Origin: Mastigias papua
Taxonomy: Eukaryota; Cnidaria; Scyphozoa; Rhizostomeae; Mastigiidae
Reading direction: 5' to 3'
NCBI GenBank assembly: GCA_964019165.1
Contig: OZ025278.1
Coordinates: forward strand, 12,460,286-12,524,285
Length of the DNA: 64,000 nucleotides
The translations under genes and the position numbers were made by a program. The number at the start of each line of letters is the position of its first letter. The first letter of the stretch is position 1. Below the pieces are notes generated by a model. It had not been told where the DNA came from and ran no database searches. It worked only from the letters and a program-made list of their open reading frames with translations. Shown here in pieces: positions 1-13,700 of the stretch.

Positions 1-3000
1 TGAACGTTTCAAACCGCCGAAGAGAAGGAAACCAGGTGGGGATTCAAGCAAGAATTTGGTCACAAAAAGTTGTCCTGAGTTGAACAGACAACTCAATACG
101 GAAAACGCTTCAGATAACTCGAGTATTGTTCAGAATTCACCAGATGCTGTTTCACTGGAGAATAGTAATAATCATGCTACGATTTTTCAAGTTACGAATG
201 AAAAGGGCGATGGTATTCTAACAGAGAAAGGTCTTTGTAAGTTTGTTTCGACTCAACAACCTATTACTAATGCTCAGCACAGTCATAGAGATTCCATTGA
301 AAATAAGCCGTTTCAATTAGATCCCAAGAGTAGAAACCAAAATAGCGAAGGAGTGGCTGCAAGGAATATGGTTGAAGATTTAGGTGCAAAGAATGAGGAC
401 CTTATCAGCTCGTCAGAAAAGCCGGGTATGACAATAGGCAGCTCAGAGATGAATAATAATGATCTCGGAACTGTTGAAAAGGATTTCTCGTTTAAGGCTG
501 ATTACAGTGAAATGGCAGATGAGTGCACTGTTTTATCAACAGTCGTTCAAAATGATTGTTGTCAAGACGAACGATTTGACAATGGGGCAGCTGGTTTTGA
601 ACGGTCAAAAAAACCTGTTGCCGCAAGGGTGAACGATCTGAAGAACTCGCAAGGTACTGCATCAGCAAAAGAGAAGGCAGATCATCCTGTTGCAAAATAT
701 CGGATCAGCAGGGATGCTTGTGAGAATGATAGACAACTGCAAGTAAATGCAAGAGGTGATTGTGATGAGTCTAAGGTAGAAGATTTGAGTCCTTTAGAAA
801 TAAGTCCTAATCGCCTTGTGCCGGCTGGTGAAGAATATTGCGGAAGAACTATTGATAAGAATAATTTTCATTGTGAAGATAATGTTTTAAACGTGGAAAA
901 AGTGAAAGAAGATCTTAATGAGGCAGTTGGTAATGCTGGCCATGGATTTCATGAGATGAAGGTAGATCAGGGCGACGAGATGAAAGGAGGCAGAATTGCT
1001 CTCAAGCTTGAGATAAACTTCACAGATTCGTCTGAAGACAGTGGAACTGTATCACTTAGAAAAGGTAGTAATGTGGAAGAGTCTGTAAATGGGGACTCTC
1101 GAGTAGCACAAGGTGAAAGACAGGATGCGAGAGGAGAGAGTGTTGATTTTATTAATCTTGGAAATAATAACGATAACAATGATATTAAACTTGAGCTTAA
1201 AATAAACAATTGTAAATCTCCTGACAGTGACATTAGTAGAAAGTCTTCACAAGGGCTTAGGTTTGACAATTACTTTGAAGATGGTGACAAGGAGACTTCA
1301 AGCCATACTAATGATCTAAGAAAAAGGCCATCAGGGGACAATCTTGCGAACAGGAAGGCCCCTCGTAGGCCGGGAACATATGTTTTGAACAGTCCAGTTT
1401 TTAGCAAAGATCAGTTCGAGCATGAAGGCGAACTTAAGGAGCGGTTGTGTCGAAGGAGCCTTGGATCATCTGACGGAGGAGATTTGCAGGGTGAAATCAA
1501 GAAAGCACTTGAAGAGGGACGTTTGCAGTTGAATATTCATAGCCCCAAGGGCGATGAAAGCTTGCAAGTGGAGGGTTTTGGTAATGATGATAGAAAAGTA
1601 TTTGCTACAAAGAATGTAGTTGAAAGTTGTAAGAAAGATGATGAACTGTTGATGAACAATGGTGCTAGTGATGTTGTGGGTTGTAACAATGAGACTAAGT
1701 TGTCAAGAAAACCCACGGGAATGGGTTGTAGTGATGGATCGAAGAGAGAGAATATTAGTGAAAATTCACTTGGTAAATTGAAAAATGGAAGAAGAGAACA
1801 TCCAAATTCTACAATACAGAAAAATACTGCTGGTGCTGGTGCTAACAAAGATAGACGAGACGTGCAAGGATCTTCGAGAAGGTTGCAAAAGACAGGCACG
1901 TATGCATTGAAGGTGGAGGGGAATAGAACAGGAAATGTGGATAATGATGATTCAAAGGCTGACTGTCCTGAGATTGACAAGAACCAGAGTCTTGACGGGA
2001 AAGAAGACAACAAACTAAGCAGCCACATTGCAACGTCATCTTCCAGACCAGGGACGTACGTTTTGCATGAATCTAGTCACTTAGCTGGATTAGAGAAAAA
2101 CGAAGATGTGAAATCCCATGAACAGCCAGAAACACCAAAACCGTCACCGCGAAATGATGCTGTGTGTGGAAAAGCGGGAAAGAACACAGATAAAGACTCG
2201 AAAACAGAGACACTTAAAAAATTTAGGAGGGGTTTTGATAAACAGAGGATTGGGTTTTTTGTTGATTTGGGAAATGATGATAGTACTCTGGAGAAAGGTG
2301 ACCCTTCCGATCAGCATCAGATTAGAAATGAAGAGGATTTAGAGATTAATTTTAACAGTGTATCCGATCGGAATGCTAATTCACAGAAAAATGAAAATAT
2401 AAACATGCAATCCTTGTTGCCAGAAGTCTGCATCAGAACATCAAATAGAGATGATGATACCGTTACCAATGTTTGCAATAACAATCAGGAAGCTCTATCT
2501 ATGCCGGCGTTTAATAATTCAACAGTGCAATCAATGGATAATGCAGTTTCTACGCAGAGCTGCAATGATAATATTAATCTTGTTAAAAACACCGGAGACG
2601 GCAGTGAAAAAGTATTAGATCGCGTGGAGAGTACTGTTTTCGGCCCTGATAGTAGAGAATTAGGAAGGACAATTACTACAATAGGGCAGGGTAATGTTTA
2701 TAGGCTAGTGAGTAAGGAAGATTTGGATTTTCCATCCGGGAACCTCGAGAGCATAATCCACAGGAGGGCATTATTGTCACCAATTGAAGTTGAAAAAAAG
2801 TCGAGATATAGCTCATGGGATATCACACCTGACACTGAGAAGGAGGTCTTGGGCAAGATTACGTCATTAAAGGACTGTGGATCAAGCCACAGTACTAGCG
2901 AAGAAGTTATAGAGGTCTTCGATCCAGTGAATGTGGAGGAGGTACAGGTTCATCGGTACGTTAATGATGACGTCGTACGCGGTACTTTGCAGCCTCAAAG

Positions 3001-4724
3001 ACGAGAATGTGGTTATTTTTTCGTGGGGTACGAGTCAGTGAAGGAAAAAGGACCAGAAAACAAAGATTTCTCGGGAAATGGCGTTGATTGCAAAAGGAAG
3101 AAGCCTACCAAGAAAGGTGATTATTTTGTCATTGGAGAAGAATTTAATGCAGATGAAGTACGAAGCAAGAGAAGGAGCAGTGAGCAGGGCAAGGGAAAAG
3201 AGACGTTAGATGACGGAATGAAGCAAGATAGCATAAGGATCGTGAGAAAGAGTACCTTTGTTATTAGATCAGTAGATGATTCCGCGGAAATCAAGACTGA
3301 AGGACGTAATGAAGAATTAGCAATTGTCGACTCAGATAAAAAGTCTGTCAAATCATCGTCCAACGATTTCGAGCAAAGAAGAATAGACGATATGGCTTCG
3401 AAAACATATCCGCCTGGAAACAGTGAACAGATAGTACCAGTTCTTGGGCAAAATATAGACAGCTGTAGAGATTCCGAACCTATTTGCCGAGTAGATTCAA
3501 TAAAAGCCAGTATCAGCGCTAATGCAAACGGCAATGACGGTGTAAAAGAAGACAGAGAGGCTGGTTATTCATGTGTAGATTCGAGGCTAGACAGAGCCTC
3601 AAATGATGAGGCAGTAGTTGAAGATTACGATTTGTATGTATCCAACGGAAGCCGCCCTGCAAGTGGGGTATCAAATCACCAGGATCAAGGTCAGACAGAA
3701 GAGCTAACTAACCGGGCATTGTCGGTTATTTCAAGCACTGAAGATGTAGTTTTCTTGGGTGCTGATGACAAAAATGATGTCAGTCATGATAGAGAACGAT
3801 CGTTGCCAGTCGGCAGATGCGGGAAAGATGATGCTGCCCCAATTGGTGATTTATCTACACCGACAGAGCCGTATGATAGCCGAATAGCCTCGGGGAGAAA
3901 AAACATGGAACGACAACTTTCGGACACCGAGGTTTCAATATCACATAAGTTGTCGACGAGGAGTCACGACGGTTATGCTGATATATCGTTCGGTAAGGCG
4001 CATGAAAAACCTGTCAGATATTTTGAGCGCCAGCACTCGGAGAATCTAATGGATGCACATCGTGTTATGCAAGGTTGTAGGGAAAACTTAGTCAAATATC
4101 GAGAATCCGGGAGCTTGTCAAGTCTTGAAAGCAATTTGAGAATGAGTCCTTTTAAGGCCCCGAGGACGGATAGGCGACAGAATTTCGGTCATAGACCCAT
4201 GAGCTACGATGTCACGCGGAAACCACTCCTGGAAAGGCTGGAAAGGCTGTGTTCCTTCATGTCGAAATCTTTGACAAAGTTGAATAGTATGAATGATGGA
4301 GAATCGGAGATTGTGTCAAAGTTGGATAAAGTTCATGGAAAAGAAGATTTTTTTATCAGAAGCAAGGCAGCTAGTAGCAGCTATGCGGAGCCAGGATGTA
4401 TTCCAACAGAAGACGGGATTTGTGAAAAAGAGAGAATACAAGAAAGAACAGTGTTACCTTCATATCAGGAAAGTTTTGAAAGTTTTGGTGAACCTCGCTC
4501 TGATTTTAGGGAGGCGCAAATGACCTGGAGAAGAGATAATTCTTCCGTTATGCAAAACAGGGAGTTCATTGAGCCAGCAGAAGGGGAAAATCTTGATGGT
4601 GATGTTTTCGATGATGGCTTTTATTCTAGAAATTATGAAAATGTGGGCACTGATGGTTTTAATTCTGTAAGGGGAGTACAACCTGGTCAGTTTGCTCCAC
4701 CATGGAGAGCTCAATGGAGACAAG
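1..4724 (+). CDS. CAMSAP: CAMSAP exon (first in window): giant low-complexity central exon
   Basis: Open in frame from base 2 to the donor caag|gtttg, ending in phase 1. It gives 1,574 residues of hydrophilic sequence rich in Asp, Glu, Asn, Ser and Lys, with no recognisable globular domain. The stretch carries short recurring motifs: RRPGTYVL near residue 456, QKTGTYAL near 630, SRPGTYVL near 683, RIGFFVDLG near 750, CGYFFVGYE near 1004 and GDYFVIGEE near 1040. A more hydrophobic, helix-like patch (LLERLERLCSFMSKSLTKL) lies near 1410. The left exon end is outside the window. The uninterrupted 4.7 kb frame supports real coding, and it joins in phase with the CC1 exon. Confidence 0.88.
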
Positions 4725-7700
4725 GTTTGTTGCTTGTGACCAAATTTCCTTTTTTATAGATTTAGCTTTTTCCATGTTTTTCATGACACCGGCAGGCCTC
4801 GATGTCATTAAAATGCGATGCTTGATAGTGAGATCATTATGACAGTTTAATAAACCTGATACAACTCCTGCTCTTTTATAGTTGTGAAAGCCTTCAAACC
4901 ATTATGTATATTTTCAGGCTTTGGCCTCTTCAGACTCGTTTTCGATTATTTTTAGTCAGGGGTGTAGCCTTAGTTCAAGTATGGGGGGAGGTGTCAAAAC
5001 CTCTTGTCCGAATTTTCCCAGCACATTTTCTGTAAAATTTGAGTTCAAATCAATAATGAATCAAGTGTAAGAGATTCGTTCGCATAGTTCTTTTAAAAAA
5101 CTATTTATATTTGCCCGCTTTATATTTAGCAGTGAAAAAGTCCTCCCAATGCGATGAATTCAACATAAATATACTGTAGCTATGAAAATTTTTCCGAATT
5201 TTCTCGCTTTTTGGAAATATTTGGGATTCTGACGCCCCAATACCCCCCAAGTAGTTACGCCTGCGGTTGTAGGTGGTGCTGAAAATGCCATAATCAAGGC
5301 TTTTTGGCTTGGTCTTCGAATCTGTTAAAGTTATGTACTTTGTATGATTTCAGTTTTCAAATCATAAGGAATTTAACTGGTTTCTAAGTATCTGGCTGTA
5401 AATCGTTTGCTTCTGCCCACAATTGAACTTCAGTTTCTTTATGCGCTTTTTTCGTAGAGAACCCAGCTCAAGGCCTAGTTCCAAAAGTTTCTTATTTCTG
5501 GACCTCAGATAATCAAATTGTAGCACTAAACATTCCTTATTAGCTCCTTAATTTTCACTGTGCAATTTATGAAATACAAATTGCACAGACACATGTAGTG
5601 CATTGAACTCCAGAATTTTGGCTGTAAGGTAGGATCAATGAAAAACGAAGGACTTTACATAAGGAAAGCAAACAATCTTACGGGTTTTGGCTGCAAATGA
5701 ATGGAACCAGCTTCCTATTTCTTGATTGTTTGGTGTTGTATAAACTGTTCAAATTTAAAAGCTCCTTAGGGAAGTTTACTTTGGTAGTATAAGTTCTTTA
5801 GATATTTCGCCATTCTGCATGCAAGTTCCTTATAAAAAGGTGTGTACCTGACAGCAGGATTTATATCAGTAAAACATAACTAGAAAGCAACATGATCCTG
5901 AACTGTATCCTAATTGATTTCTCACCCCGCAAGAATGTGATGGCTCTTTTGATCTTTGCATGTTGAGAATGAGTTACTTTTTAGGCTTTTGTTGACTCTT
6001 TCTTTTTAGGGGAGTATTTTCTCACCTCATTTCGCGAACTATCGATCTATTGAACTGCAGACAAGACTTTGGTTGTAATTACAGGCATTTATATTAAATG
6101 AGTCTTTGGAATGGGCAGATATTTGCCTGTTTATTGGGGGGGGGGGGGACCAGAGCACAGCAGTCTGAGATCTGAGGCAAAGCTCCGAGGAAAGCTCTTA
6201 ACGACCACGTCCTTTAAAAGTCACTGACCTTGAAATTGTTAGGTGGGGGGGGGGGGGTAACTGCCCTCCATCGCTCCCGCGATCTTGAGCAAAAATATAT
6301 TGTATGGGGTATGAGGTCAGAGCAATACTTCTTTATTTGTGCAGAAGTAAAAAAGGTCGGAAACCACTGATTTATGGGTATGACTTGGTTTCGTAGTTAA
6401 AATCTGTCATGGAAATGCAACTGCACGGGCGCATGTCGCCTAGTTTATGATAGCAGTCTTACATGGACTCATCTTTTGGCAAGAATCTTATTAGTGAGCC
6501 CTTTCTTTTCAATTTGCTGTTATTTTAGATGATACCGGTACACCCAGAGGGTTTTTGGCCCCTCGATTGGCAATGCTGAAAATGCAGTTGGAAGAAAAGC
6601 GAAGACACATTGAAGAGGAGAAAAGGAAAATGAAGGAGCAGTGGACGGAGGAACGAGCGAAGTTAGGACAGCAGGCGTTTTGGTTGGCAGTTGGTAGAGA
6701 GACAAAAGAAGAATTGGAAAGAACGCAAATGGAAAATGAGGCGGCCTTGGTCAGTTTTTAACACATCCATAGTAAATAACTACAGGACAAGCTTATTCGT
6801 TGATTTCTAATAAGTTTTGAAATGGGCCCTGTCTCCTTTTCGTCCGTTCGAAGTTTGAATGATATCCGAATTCCTGCAACGAATTTTATGACTTCATACC
6901 ATTTCCCGTAAGAGTTACATCCTGCTTGCCTAATACCAGAGCAAACTGCGCAGGAGCTAGGCTTATTCTCATTCTAGTTAACATCCGACCGGTTTTCTCT
7001 CATTCATTGCTAATCTTGTATGATTAGACGATGTAGACCGGTATGATTAGACGACATAGACCGGGTATAATTAGATGACGTAGACCGGGTATGATTATGA
7101 TTAGACGTAGACGTTTCAACTCAAACTTGAATCATCAGCAATATCGTGAATGGTACAATTTACGGTGAATTTATAGAAAAAGACATGTATTTTTACAGAA
7201 TCATTGTAAACTTTATCGCCCTTTTAGGAGGCAAGAAGGAAGAAAAAACCGGGGCTGACATTCATCCCATTTTCAGACGCGAATGATCCAGCTAAGGTCC
7301 TAACAAGACCCCGAAGGAAACGAAACGTGACAAGCCCATTACCAAATGAATGTTCTTCGCCTGTCACACCATTTCAGCAGTCGAGGCAAAGGTCTAATGG
7401 TATCGTCTCAACAAATGCTGACTACCCGGTGCACGAGAATCACATAGGATCCGGGTCAATTATGGAGGCATCCCGCCGTGATAAAGAGACGTTCATTATT
7501 GATAAGAAAACTTCAGATAGAGAGGAACCCGTGGATATTAGCAATCCAGATCAGCTGTATGATAGTGTTTTTATGAAAGATCCAGAGATGATGGAAAAGT
7601 ACGCATTATCAAGGGGAGATAGGACAAGCCCGGTTTCGGATCCTCTTAGTGGACATGTATCTGTAGAGGAGAATAAGGGAGATGGAGACTCTAACTTGCA

Positions 7701-10700
7701 CCATGCTAGAGATCCGGATGCTTCTTTCCAAACTACCGGTGCCAAATTATCTAGCGACAGGAAACATCGCACTGCATGGACAGAGCCACACGTTATCAAC
7801 CCAGCTGATTTTCCGATTATCGCAAATTCTGAACTAAGTGTGGCTATTGACAGCGAACACTCTGTCGACCATCTTGCAAACCAGTTACAGGATATAAGAG
7901 GTCCAGTGGCTACAGAAGCCGATAACTCCCCTAAGCGCCAAGAAGGGAATACTCAGCATTCAGCTTATGATGCCGAATTAGGTATAAAGGAACCTCCTGG
8001 ACAGGAATTGGAGGACGTGAAGAAGGGTAATTCGTTGGAAAAGGGGGTTGCCTTGATGATCCCTCTAGATGATGCAGTTTCTCAACAAGACGACAGTCGG
8101 GTAAATGCTGGTGAAGACTTGCAAACCGGCCTAGAGGTAAATATTGATGTAGTGTTATTAATTTTATCCGGAATGTGGTCAAGGCATCTGAAATTGCTCG
8201 ATAAAGCTCGCTGTTGTGACTCGCCTTGTAGTGGAACTTGGAAGATACCAACTGAGATGTTTGTCTATATGTGCCCAGTCGTGGACTATAGTAAAGTTGT
8301 AAAGAGACAAAACCTAGTAGGTTGTTTTTTTAGTATGTAATGTCAGGGAAATGCCAATTGAGCCTATAACAAGGCCCTGACAAAGGAAGAAAGAGAAAGG
8401 AAAGTTAATTAGATAGGGGGATGAGATCCAGTTGGTTGATGTTACATTTGAAGGAAGATAAGTTGTAGGATTAGGTAACGTGGATGCTGTTCTTTATGTG
8501 AAGATTTTATACACAATTAAAGTTTAATTAGAAATAGAATAACGAGAAGTTTCATGTTTCAACATCCATTGATAAAAATATAACAATGTTTCGCTGTACA
8601 TCCATACAGCATCATCAGGTGAAATAAATAAAAGCGTAAACGTATGCTGTATGAATGTACAGCGAAATATTGTTATATACTTTTATCAATGGACGTTGAA
8701 AAATGAAACTTCTCGTTATTCTATTTCTAATTAAACTTTACACCCGCTGCAACATTTACAATCAAACTTCTTCAGAAAGTCCGCAGTAATGTCAACGTTT
8801 ATGTTCCTAACGTCTGCCCTGCGAAGAGAATTCAAAAATAGAAGGGCTGAGCATTCCTACTGTCCATACACTACCATCTTTATTGTCATTGTTTGTAATA
8901 TGTGTTATTTGAACCTTTGTCTATCATTCTGATGTTTGATTTCCTTATTTGAGTGTTGGATTTGGTAATTTAGGTGTTTTGTCTTGTTATTTGGATGTTT
9001 GGTCTGGTAGCTTGGACGTTTGAGCTTGTTATTTGGATGTTGGATTGGGTAATGTAGATGTTTTATTTTGTTATTTGAATGTTGGATTTGGTAATTTAGG
9101 TGTTTTGTCTTGTTATTTGGATGTTTGGTCTGGTAGCTTGGACGTTTGAGCTTGTTATTTTGATGTTGGATTGGGTAATGTAGATGTTTTATCTTATTAT
9201 TTGGATGTTTGGTTTGGTAACTTTGACGTGCGAGTGTGTTATTTGGATGTTTTGTTGTGTAATCTGGATGTTTGATTTTTTGGATTTTTGATTTTATTGT
9301 TTGGATACGTTTTTGTCAATTTAGACTTTGACGCCAGAACAGCAAAAGAAGAGGGAAAAGTTCATTCAGCACAGAATCAGAAGACAGCAGGAAGAAAAAG
9401 CGAAAAGAGGAGCTGAGTTAGAAAAGAAGAGAAAGTGAGTTCCCCTGCGTCTAATTCATGTAACTGTGTTGATAAGTTTTGTCTTGTTTGTTTTGTTCCT
9501 ACTCTTTTATTTGTTCAATGATTTCCATTAAATATTACACAATCAAATTTGTTGAGCGTTCTCCAACAAAGACCCAGATATGTGTGTTTAGCGTCGGAAA
9601 TCAATTGACCTATTGTCTTCTTTGGTTTGCATACATAGACGGGAGGAAAAACTGAAGGAGAGAAAGGCTGCAATGGAGAAAAAGGAGCGTGATGAACAAG
9701 AGCGTCTGCGGCATCAAAGGCAAGAAGAAGAGGATACACGAAAAAGAGAAGACGAGGAATTAGGACGGAGAATCTCCCACAGGTTTCCAAAGAAAGAAGA
9801 ACAATGGTAAATAGATGTTTTTTGCTCTTTGCCACCTGTTAAAATAGTTGAGAGTCTGGCAATGACGTGAAACCAGATGCTTTGAACTCGATCAATAACA
9901 GAAAGGTTGAGAAAGTTATGGATCGTTTGCATTATAAAGACGTTTCATTTTTGATTGTCATTTCGTAAAGCGTCCAATTACTTTGTAGGTATGGTGTCGC
10001 ACTCGGCAAGCAGGGAAAGGGCCCCGGCTCGACACGGTCTGGTGGGGATGATGTTTCTCTAAGTAGCGGCCATTCAACTTCGACTTTAACGGAGTATAAC
10101 GGTATGTGACAAGTTCTTTGCGTTCATTTGAGATGAATCCGATTGTGTATTTGAAATTTTTACATATGATCTTTTCAAACCTGGATGTCTTGATGGCAAA
10201 TTCAATATATGTATAATATCTAAAATACCCCCGTTTTCTAATTTTTCATCGTTCTGTAACTGGAATTTTTAGGCGTCAAAAAGTCTCACCATCTGATGTA
10301 ATTTTCCCCAAGCATGCTTACTGGGAATATCAGTCAGGAATGATTCGCCAGCCCCCCCCCACCCTCCAAGTAAATAAGCTCATGTTTGCAACGCAGGAGC
10401 GATTTCTCAGGAATGAGGTTTACATATCTATTTCACGTTTTCAAAGGTCCTCCGGTCTATGTAAAACCTGCTGGAAAATCCAATCGTCAGATTATAATCA
10501 ACGCAATCTCATACTGTTGCTTGTCTGGAGAAGTGAACAGGGAGGCCAAAGAGAGATCGTTACAGGTATTTACCTGTTTGTTCTTCTAGTTTTTCTGCAA
10601 TGAGTTTTTTGGTATTTGTGTCTGTTTCTGTTGAGGTTATTTCAATAATTTTGTATACTGATAGACTGTTCCCCAGATCTCTTTAAATATTACAAACGTC

Positions 10701-13700
10701 CTGTGTGCGGTATTTTTATTGGGTTCGAATGAGTGCTTAATTGCCTAGGGCGCTCACATGCCTTAAAACAAGTTGGCAGTTCGAGGCCCTTCGGGACCAT
10801 TTTCCGAAGAATGTGTGGATGCTCGCTTAATTTCTACCCAATAGTGAGTAGGGTGCCAGTTCAGGGACGTAGGAACTGGGGAGCCAGAGGGGCCGTGGCC
10901 CCTCCCCCCACCTTTTAGCAAACTATGCAAAAGTGCTCCTTTGAAGCCCAAAATGGGCATGGTAATGTGCCCCTTGTAGGATTTGACCCCCCCCTCACTT
11001 TTTAGATGCTTCCTACGACCCTGTACCAGTTGGCAACATTATTGGGAGTAAGCTGACCAACACACCTCGTAAGACAGAGGTGGGTGAGTGCCCAAGTGGT
11101 TCATCTGGCTTCCGTTAGCTAGCTGAAGTTAAACTTGCTATTGTTAGGTCAACAACTGGATGGGCGATTATCCAGATAAACGACCAAAGCAACTCACTCC
11201 GCCATCCTTCATAAGGGACGTTAAACCAGGGATCAGGATGCCTGGATGTGGCATGCGCAGTAGGCCTAAATTAGCTGAAAGCGCTGAATATAACTAACAG
11301 CTTACTCAAAATACAGTGAACAACAACAGCAACAACAACAACAACAATGCCCGATGGCAATTAATCATTGTCCCGGTAGGATGGAATTTCCCAATATACA
11401 GATTTTGTATGGAACTGACCTACTCTATGAATTGTAATGGTGTTGCATATTTTATCCACCAGCTTCAATTCTTTTTTTTCTTTCACTCTAGATGCTAGCA
11501 CAATCGAATGCTGCTCACTTTTTTGTACTATTCAGAGATGGACTTAAATTTAGAGGGTTGTATGCTTATTCCCAAGAGATCGACGAGGTGAGATGCTCTT
11601 ATGTCAGTCACAATGATGATAATATATAAATTATTTTTTTCAAAGCCTCATGATAATAAAGTATATTTTAAGTATAGAGACATACACCTCTCTGCTCTAA
11701 GGTAGCATAATTGGCAAATCTATAATGTAATGAATGACATTAACAAATAATTAAGTATTAATAATAATAATGACAAATTTGTGTATTGTTGGTTTATAAA
11801 TAACGACTTAAAGCCAATTGATGCCAACATGGATTACCACGAGCTTTAATTTTTCTCTTACTGATGATCGATGACCTTTCCGTTCTTATTATGTGTGCTA
11901 TTTTTATCTTATGTGTGTTCATGGTTGTTCAAGTTCTGATTCAGATATTCATCGCTGACCACTTTTTTGGATCAGGCATTCTGTGTAATGCTGAACGCGT
12001 CTGTTGTCTACCGGTTTTTTCCAGCGTTGGTTGATAGCTCGTTTCAATGACTACCCTATTACCATATGCGTTTTCGTTGGTGTTCATTCTTATAGCGCTG
12101 TTGTACACGATTCCTTTTGCCTTGGACCCAGGAATTCAATCAGCAGCTCTATATACTCTTTGCCCCTTTCTGCCAATTCGTTTTGTGCTGTTTTGCCTGT
12201 AAGTCCATTCACCGACAGTATCATAAGATGAGTTATTACCAGAGTGTATCTCCGTGCTTTGCTCCAGTAACGAAAGTCCACTCCTTCTAATAGAAGACAG
12301 CGACTCTTTCTGGTTTGAATTAACTTTTTCATTAATTTCTTGTCATTTGCGTCAATTTCACAGAACTCAACAGGACTATGAGGTTTTGCTGATAACTATT
12401 GATTAATCTCTAAATAGGCGCACAAGATATATGGTTTGGGGCCAAAAGTAATCGTGAATAGAATGATTGAGCGACTTTTCAAGTAAGTATCTTTGTTTGT
12501 AGTTTCACGTATGCATTGTGTAGCACCATCTTGCACATCGAGTATGTTCTATATCCAAGCACAGATAGAATATTCTCTCAGTCAGATACACCTGGAAGTT
12601 GAATATTCCAAGAATGAAATTATAAAACATGCGGAGACAGATAAAATGTTGAGGCTTTTAAATCCACATTCAGAATATTCTTGTTGTGTAGTTCTATTGA
12701 ACCTTAGTTTATTCTAGATGTTTTGCGAGTATACATGGTCTGTTTTTTAAACTAGGTATTGTACAGTGCTAAAGAATATATAGCTTATGGCTTAAGACAT
12801 TTCACATAAATATTATTATGTGAAGGTTTAATATAATATTGTTAAGTTACTAGCACCTTATACCGGCCAAGTAGAAATTATGGAAATTACCGTGTATTGA
12901 GAGATATTTTTTGTAGATTTCAATATTAGAAATTATTTTTCAAACGTCACGAAAGTAGCCATACTGTCACTATCACTCACTTGACGATTTTATCATTGAT
13001 ATTAATTGTTTATTATTGATTATTTTTTTTTACTTACTCCTTTTGTCCATTTAATGGGCGAGTGTTCGAGTGGTTAGAGCGCTTGACTGTTGTCCGGAAC
13101 ATCGATGGTTCGAGACGAACCCTCCGACCAAAGTTGGGATGCTCGCTCACTGACCAGCCAGCAGCAAATGGATACCTGGTGGCAACACTGGGAAGTTAAA
13201 GGCGGCGAGGAAATGAACTGGCTACCTACCTCATTATGCGGATATCTCAGGATAAGTGTTCTCTCTAGTAGGCACTCCCCAGTGTACTCACTCCTATATG
13301 GGACTAGCTATTACTTGTATCCAGTTGATTATTACATTAGCTCGTATTATTTTACATTAATTTATTATGAAATGAAAGTGCGAGAAAATGAATGGACCGA
13401 GCTGGGCCTGAACTAACGACCTTTAACTTTATATGTCAACCACTGAGCTACTGGGTAACTACTGACTGCAACCTCGGATCAAGTGCTTTGTTTCCGAGTA
13501 ATTCCATTGTATTGCATTGCATTTCTAGGTACAGCAGTGGTGCAAAAGCGTTTTCTCAAATCCACGCCAAGTCATTATCAATTCAGGTCGACGGATTTCA
13601 AATAAAAAAAGAATTCTGGCAGTCTACAAAGACTCAGCCTCCATCAAAAACTGACTCTAATTTTCGCAAAGGAAGCTCTACGTCCAGAGTTGACCATGTA

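Noticed and set aside
8137..8340. Extension of the 7228 CAMSAP exon to the stop at 8340
   Set aside because: The phase-0 donor at 8137 joins the next coiled-coil exon and leads on to the complete CKK domain. The extension would truncate the protein before it.
12004..12332. Open frames on both strands of a CAMSAP intron, 75 and 80 residues
   Set aside because: No recognisable domain, no splice context joining the CKK exons, and the CKK domain is complete without them.
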